Assembly: GCA_026414125.1 (NCBI GenBank)
Contig: JAOAJQ010000008.1
Span: 1-17,827 of the forward strand
From: Thermoproteota archaeon
GTDB lineage: Archaea > Thermoproteota > EX4484-205 > JAAOZP01
Direction: 5' to 3'
Length of the DNA: 17,827 nucleotides
Shown here in pieces: positions 14,092 through 17,827 of the stretch (the stretch's first letter is position 1; the number at the start of each line of letters is the position of its first letter). A model generated the notes under the pieces. The model ran no database searches, had not been told where the DNA came from, and saw only the letters and a list, made by a program, of their open reading frames with translations. The translations under genes were made by a program, and so were the position numbers.

Positions 14092-16050
14092 ATGAAGGAT
14101 AGAATCTTCCCGGCTTTCAAAAAGCCTGGGAAGCTCAAAGTACTTGACGTGCGCCCATATTCCTGGCATGAACAGATGACGATAGTTTGCGCACAGGGCT
14201 TGATAAACCGTGTTAGGCCAAGGGTCTATCTAGTGTTCGACGATTACGTTGATAGGTTGTGGTTATCAATCTACCGAAAAAGATACAGGGTGAAGCATGA
14301 GGAGACTAACGACCTCTACGAGCTATTATCACTCTTTAGAAAAGAAATAGCAGGTTTCGTAGTTTACGACGACAACATGCTGCACTCTGCGAACGTCGCA
14401 ATGACTTACGGGGGTATTCATAACGCGATTCCAGCGTCCCCAGAGGTTGCAGAAAGACTTTCTGAAATAGGCTTTAGGAAAGTAGCTGACTTGCGGGGTA
14501 AATGGGGAAACAGGCTTGAAGCCTACGAATGGGCTTTTCAAAACCTGATGCAGCAGTGTAACAGAAGGATTGTTGGAAGCATGTGTGTAGACCCTCCTTT
14601 AACATCCTTCACGAATAAGCATCACGTCAGAGACTATCTTGTTGCAGTAAAAGCATTCTCATTCGACCTCTCAACCAAGATTAGGGACCGCCGCGAAGTA
14701 GAATTGTTCGATAGAATACTTAGCTCTTTCGACTCTCTGGGGGTGGTTTTAGGGTGGCACTGCATCAGGGACCTGGAGTCAGAGGCTGTTGCAAGAGCCT
14801 CTAGGAACGGTTTCTTCGTGCTTTGCAACCTGCATTCTCCAAACCTGACTGTCCACTCAGGTATAAAAACCAATTTCAAGTTTAAACAGAAGCACGCCAG
14901 CAAGGTAACATTGGAGGATAAGGTTTACGTGGCTTTCGTACAGTCCGATGGGGACGCTATTTGGGCGATGAACAATTTTCAAAACCTTAACTGGCTTGAC
15001 GGTCAGAGAGGAAGGTTCCCGTACACATGGGAGGTTCAACCATTATTGCTGGAGCTAGCACCCGGGATGCTGGAACACTATTATAGGACTGCAACTTCAA
15101 ACGATTATCTCATAGCCGGACCCTCTGGAGCAGGCTATACTGCACCAAGCGTTAACAAGCGTCTCGACGAGTTTCTCGATCATACTAGAAGGTACATGGA
15201 GGCATGCGATTTGAAGTCTATATTGATCATGAACCGTAACCCCCGGGTTGCCTACCAGGAGCTTGAAGACCCGAGAATCCCCGAAGCTTTTGCCAAAAAG
15301 CTTGAAAACTGCTATGGATTCCTGCATGGCTACGCAGGGTCAACTTTCGAACCAACCGTTTTTGTTAACAATACTCCCTATGTTCACACCACGCTCTACG
15401 CCTCCGCTTCAACCGATATTCTGAAAGAGCTGAAGAGGCTTATTGAAAACTGTGAAACACGACCATTATTCGTCTCAATCCACGTTAGAGAGGAGGTTAA
15501 AATGCCGGTCTTACGCAGCGTAATAGAAAAACTGGACAGGGAAACATACAAGGTTATGAAGATAGATGGATTCATGCTTGCCTTGAAAAAAGCACATGAA
15601 AAAGGCCTGTTTAAACAAGCCTTTTCAGAATCAGTCAGAGAGGCTCTGAAGGAAAATGGTAAAACAATTTGGGAAAACTATTATCGGAGAGTTGAACGCT
15701 TAGAGAAGCTTGTAGAAATGGATGAGCAAAGAATGTTGAAAGAATATGACTCAGGAGGATATGGTTTCACCATAGAGGAGTTACCGGATCTTCTGGCCTA
15801 CGACGCAGTTGAGACAGCACTACGGCTTGTCCAGGCGGCGTTAAACATCAAGGGTGTTTATGTGAACAATATTGAGAAGAGCGTTGAGGATTTCCTGAAG
15901 GAGTACAGCGAATTTCCAGACACGCAGACAGTTAAAACGATCTTTGAAACCTGGAAAAACTGGGAGAAAGCAAGGATCAGCATGGAAGAGGCAAGGATGC
16001 TGGCAAGAAGAGTGATCGGGTTAGCAAAGTCTCTCGGCGGAAAACTTTGA
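14092..16050 (+). CDS. GxGYxYP-family protein with helical C-terminal extension
   Basis: This 652-residue protein matches the GxGYxYP family, thought to be carbohydrate-related and possibly glycoside hydrolases. The N-terminal part has YSWHEQMTIVCAQGLINR (23-40) and RVYLVFDDY. The core has VQSDGDAIWAMNNF (283-296) with acidic residues Asp286 and Asp288, then the signature as GPSGAGYTAPS (343-353), where Ala replaces the second Tyr of GxGYxYP. Residues about 505-652 form a charged helical tail (RRVERLEKLVEMDEQRMLKEY and others) that seems longer than the family core needs. There is no signal peptide, so a cytoplasmic location is predicted, unlike a secreted bacterial glycosidase. The ATG at 14092 has GGTGAC 6 nt upstream. 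Neighbours are the URO-D-like genes and a convergent ACP operon. Confidence 0.8.
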   Translation: MKDRIFPAFKKPGKLKVLDVRPYSWHEQMTIVCAQGLINRVRPRVYLVFDDYVDRLWLSIYRKRYRVKHEETNDLYELLSLFRKEIAGFVVYDDNMLHSANVAMTYGGIHNAIPASPEVAERLSEIGFRKVADLRGKWGNRLEAYEWAFQNLMQQCNRRIVGSMCVDPPLTSFTNKHHVRDYLVAVKAFSFDLSTKIRDRREVELFDRILSSFDSLGVVLGWHCIRDLESEAVARASRNGFFVLCNLHSPNLTVHSGIKTNFKFKQKHASKVTLEDKVYVAFVQSDGDAIWAMNNFQNLNWLDGQRGRFPYTWEVQPLLLELAPGMLEHYYRTATSNDYLIAGPSGAGYTAPSVNKRLDEFLDHTRRYMEACDLKSILIMNRNPRVAYQELEDPRIPEAFAKKLENCYGFLHGYAGSTFEPTVFVNNTPYVHTTLYASASTDILKELKRLIENCETRPLFVSIHVREEVKMPVLRSVIEKLDRETYKVMKIDGFMLALKKAHEKGLFKQAFSESVREALKENGKTIWENYYRRVERLEKLVEMDEQRMLKEYDSGGYGFTIEELPDLLAYDAVETALRLVQAALNIKGVYVNNIEKSVEDFLKEYSEFPDTQTVKTIFETWKNWEKARISMEEARMLARRVIGLAKSLGGKL

Positions 16051-16098
16051 CATGCTTTTATCTATGCCGGCTAAAACTCCAATCATAGTAGCTCATAC

Positions 16099-16479
16099 TC
16101 ATGCAAAAAGCACTGCAACAGCCATTGCAACGTCGCTCGTCCTGTCGTGGCTTAAGCTGATCAAAATGTTTCTTGCACCCTTCTCGCGAAGAAGACTTAG
16201 AAGCGGTTCGCTCATAACCACCCTCATCTCAGAGTCGACGGCCTCAATCTCAACACCTCTCCATCCAAGCCGACTCCTACTAGCAGGGCCTATTGCTTTG
16301 AAAACCGCCTCCTTAGCTGCAAACCTGGCGGCCAGCCTCTCATAAAGATAGCCTGATTGAAAACAGTATTTAAGCTCTCTTTCTGTGAAAACCCTTTTTA
16401 GAAAACGTTCGCCACACTTTTCTATAGCCCGCTTAATCCTGCTTATCGAAACAACATCTATGCCAACTCCGATTATCAA
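16099..16479 (-). CDS. acpS: Holo-[acyl-carrier-protein] synthase
   Basis: This 126-residue protein has the full AcpS signature. GVGIDVVSISRI (4-15) contains the Mg-binding Asp8; FTERELKYC (31-39) follows; RFAAKEAVFKA (52-62) carries Glu57 and Lys61; ILISLSHD (105-112) ends in the conserved Ser-His. AcpS transfers the 4'-phosphopantetheine arm of coenzyme A onto the serine of apo-ACP, in the cytoplasm. Its size is that of the short, trimeric AcpS type. The start is a TTG at 16479, 15 nt after the acyl carrier protein stop, so the enzyme and its probable substrate are encoded side by side. Both are unusual in archaea. It ends 48 nt from the convergent GxGYxYP gene. Confidence 0.93.
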   Translation of the reverse strand: MIIGVGIDVVSISRIKRAIEKCGERFLKRVFTERELKYCFQSGYLYERLAARFAAKEAVFKAIGPASRSRLGWRGVEIEAVDSEMRVVMSEPLLSLLREKGARNILISLSHDRTSDVAMAVAVLFA

Positions 16480-16494
16480 GCCTATCTGAGAGCG

Positions 16495-16743
16495 TTAGCA
16501 GCATCCTGCTTGAGCCAGCTTCTTTTTTATGTATTCCACAACCTGCCCGACAGTCTGGTTTTTCTCTGCCTCCTCCTCAGGAATCTCCAGGTTGAAAGCC
16601 TCCTCGAAGGTTGCGATCAGCTCAACAGTATCTATTGACTCCGCCATAAGGTCGTCCACAAGAGAAGTATCGTCCTTCAAGCTTTCAACGTTAACTCGGA
16701 AGTGTTCAGCTATAATCTTCTTAACCTTCTCCTCAACAGACAT
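16495..16743 (-). CDS. acpP: Acyl carrier protein
   Basis: This small acidic protein of 82 residues has the four-helix ACP pattern. Helix I (SVEEKVKKIIAEHF) is followed by the loop and the phosphopantetheine site AESIDTVELI, with attachment Ser36, then FEEAFNLEIPEEEAEKNQTV and VVEYIKKKL. The 'E-S-I-D-T-V-E-L' box matches bacterial 'D-S-L-D-T-V-E-L' almost exactly. An unusual Gly-Cys-Cys tail ends the protein. It carries growing acyl chains as thioesters in fatty acid, polyketide or related synthesis. The ATG at 16743 has a strong GGAGGT ribosome binding site 7 nt upstream and only one base separates it from the previous stop, so translation is likely coupled to the GlmU-like gene. AcpS follows 15 nt later. 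Confidence 0.95.
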   Translation of the reverse strand: MSVEEKVKKIIAEHFRVNVESLKDDTSLVDDLMAESIDTVELIATFEEAFNLEIPEEEAEKNQTVGQVVEYIKKKLAQAGCC

Positions 16744-16744
16744 T

Positions 16745-17827
16745 CTATATACCTCCTCGCTCCATTCTTATCTCTGCCTTCCTTATTAAAGTTTCTCTCT
16801 CCTCCCTAGTGTCCTGATATATTTTCTCAAGCATCCTGACGTAGCTCTCCGACATTACGATCGACCTCCTTGACATAACCCTCTTCTCCGCCTCAACGGT
16901 TCTTCTGAAGCCAGCACCCCTTCTCAACCTCCCGTCGGCATACCAGCAGAAGCTGGGAATATATTTTGGAAGAACCCCCCCGCCGAGGAGAACGCATGCT
17001 ACACCGACAACAGTTCCCGTGTTCAGCAGGCAGCCTATGCCGAACTTCGTATGATCCCCTATGAAACTGCCGACCTTAATGTCTCCCGTGTCCATGAGCC
17101 TACCCTTAACATAGACGTCAACAGTACTGTAATCGTTCTTCAGATCACTGTTCGTAGTGAGAGCGCCGATGTTAACCCACTCACCCACATACGCATGACC
17201 GAGGAAACCCGTGTGATACTTGTTAGAATAACCTTGAATGACGCTTGCCTCAACCTCTCCGCCAACCCGGCAGACAGGTCCTATGCTCGTCTCCTCCCTT
17301 ATATTTCCACGAACGATCCAAGTATCCCTGCCGATGTAGCATGGACCCTCCACACGGCTGAACGGGTATATCCTTGCACCTTCGTCAACTATTATTGGGC
17401 CGGAGCTAGTGTCCAGCACAACGAAAGGATGTATGGCTGCACTCTTACTAACGTGAAGCATGCTCTTATCACCGACGACAGCAACTCTCTCCTCTAAAGC
17501 TTTAACCCCCTCCTTCTTAGACCAGTATGCTTCATAATCCTCCTTGAGCAACTCATGATTATACTCGACTAGGTGCCAAGGGTACTCCACCATCCGTGCG
17601 TCAACCTGTTTAACGCTGAGCTCAGACCTAAGGTTTTCAATAGTCTTCTGAAAAGTATCCGAGAGGTTTTTCCTAATGGTTTCCCTCTTGGCTCGAATAT
17701 ACACGATATCACCCTTGCACATGGCAATAGTCTCATCCTCCTCGAACAGGAGGTAGCCGTGCTTTGGAAGCCACCTACCGTTAACTAGAACAGCATCATC
17801 CCTACTCAGATCCTCAAGGCTGTTAAC
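16745..17827 (-). CDS. GlmU-like sugar nucleotidyltransferase-family protein (5' end off the window)
   Basis: The frame is open to the right edge, so the true start lies outside; 360 codons are visible. Residues from DDAVLVNGRWLPK to DETIAMCKGD match the later part of the nucleotidyltransferase-like domain of the bacterial 'GlmU family', seen mainly in Bacteroidota. The second half is a left-handed beta-helix of hexapeptide repeats (AAIHPFVVLD, GPIIVDEGARIYPFSRVEG, GPCYIGRDTWIV), followed by IQGYSNKYHTGFLGHAYVGE and NIGALTTNSDLKNDYSTV, very close to that family. By homology it would activate a sugar phosphate with a nucleotide and perhaps acylate or bind it; the catalytic N-terminus lies beyond the window, so activity is unverified. 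It leads the ACP and AcpS genes in a tight operon. Confidence 0.85.
   Translation of the reverse strand, partial: VNSLEDLSRDDAVLVNGRWLPKHGYLLFEEDETIAMCKGDIVYIRAKRETIRKNLSDTFQKTIENLRSELSVKQVDARMVEYPWHLVEYNHELLKEDYEAYWSKKEGVKALEERVAVVGDKSMLHVSKSAAIHPFVVLDTSSGPIIVDEGARIYPFSRVEGPCYIGRDTWIVRGNIREETSIGPVCRVGGEVEASVIQGYSNKYHTGFLGHAYVGEWVNIGALTTNSDLKNDYSTVDVYVKGRLMDTGDIKVGSFIGDHTKFGIGCLLNTGTVVGVACVLLGGGVLPKYIPSFCWYADGRLRRGAGFRRTVEAEKRVMSRRSIVMSESYVRMLEKIYQDTREERETLIRKAEIRMERGGI
16751..16757 (-). promoter_or_regulatory. Strong ribosome binding site of the acyl carrier protein gene
   Basis: On the minus strand GGAGGT lies 7 nt before ATG 16743 and within the last codons of the GlmU-like gene. It is the strongest such site in the window, consistent with high ACP output from a shared message. 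Confidence 0.6.

Noticed and set aside
17051..17497. 148-codon plus-strand open frame
   Set aside because: It is antisense to the GlmU-like gene, whose hexapeptide repeats are clearly conserved; the translation resembles no family.
1..17827. CRISPR array, insertion sequence or prophage
   Set aside because: I saw no regularly spaced direct repeats, transposase or integrase motifs, or phage structural genes.

Overview
The window looks like thermophilic archaeal DNA, most likely from the Thermoproteota or a related uncultured lineage; the exact lineage cannot be read from it. The evidence is a Trm14-like THUMP methyltransferase, an Orc1/Cdc6-like ATPase paired with a small winged-helix-type protein, TATA-like boxes about 25-30 nt ahead of start codons (several fitting leaderless or near-leaderless mRNAs), and heavy AGG/AGA arginine codon use. 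Seventeen protein genes are supported. Two run off the window ends: the Trm14-like gene at the left and the GlmU-like gene at the right. I see no rRNA, tRNA, CRISPR array or insertion sequence.

Region 1 (1-3240, minus strand) is a tight gene string: small winged-helix-type protein, Orc/Cdc6-like ATPase with a nuclease-like C-terminal region, then Trm14-like tRNA methyltransferase. Region 2 (3375-7948) holds single genes: a YkgJ-type cysteine-cluster protein, an arrestin-fold protein with a C-terminal zinc ribbon, an MFS transporter divergent from a stand-alone pyruvate-kinase C-terminal domain protein, and a secernin/C69-type Ntn hydrolase. Region 3 (8047-9642) has a radical SAM/SPASM enzyme and a roughly 600-nt gene-poor stretch with a promoter-like box, three small adjacent hairpins and a 30-codon ORF.

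Region 4 (9643-16050) has a TauE/SafE permease, three diverged uroporphyrinogen-decarboxylase-superfamily (URO-D/MtaA-like) genes in alternating orientation, and a GxGYxYP-family protein with an extra helical C-terminus. The three URO-D-like proteins lack the residues of true HemE, and each differs at the zinc-ligand positions of the MtaA-type methyltransferases. They may form an uncharacterised methyl-transfer or cofactor pathway.

Region 5 (16099-17827, minus strand) is the most striking: a compact operon of a GlmU-like hexapeptide-repeat sugar nucleotidyltransferase-family protein, a canonical acyl carrier protein with its DSL-like serine, and a holo-ACP synthase. ACP and AcpS are uncommon in archaea, which mostly make isoprenoid lipids without ACP. 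Their coupling to a sugar-activating-type protein suggests an ACP-dependent acylation or polyketide-like pathway whose other genes lie beyond the right edge.
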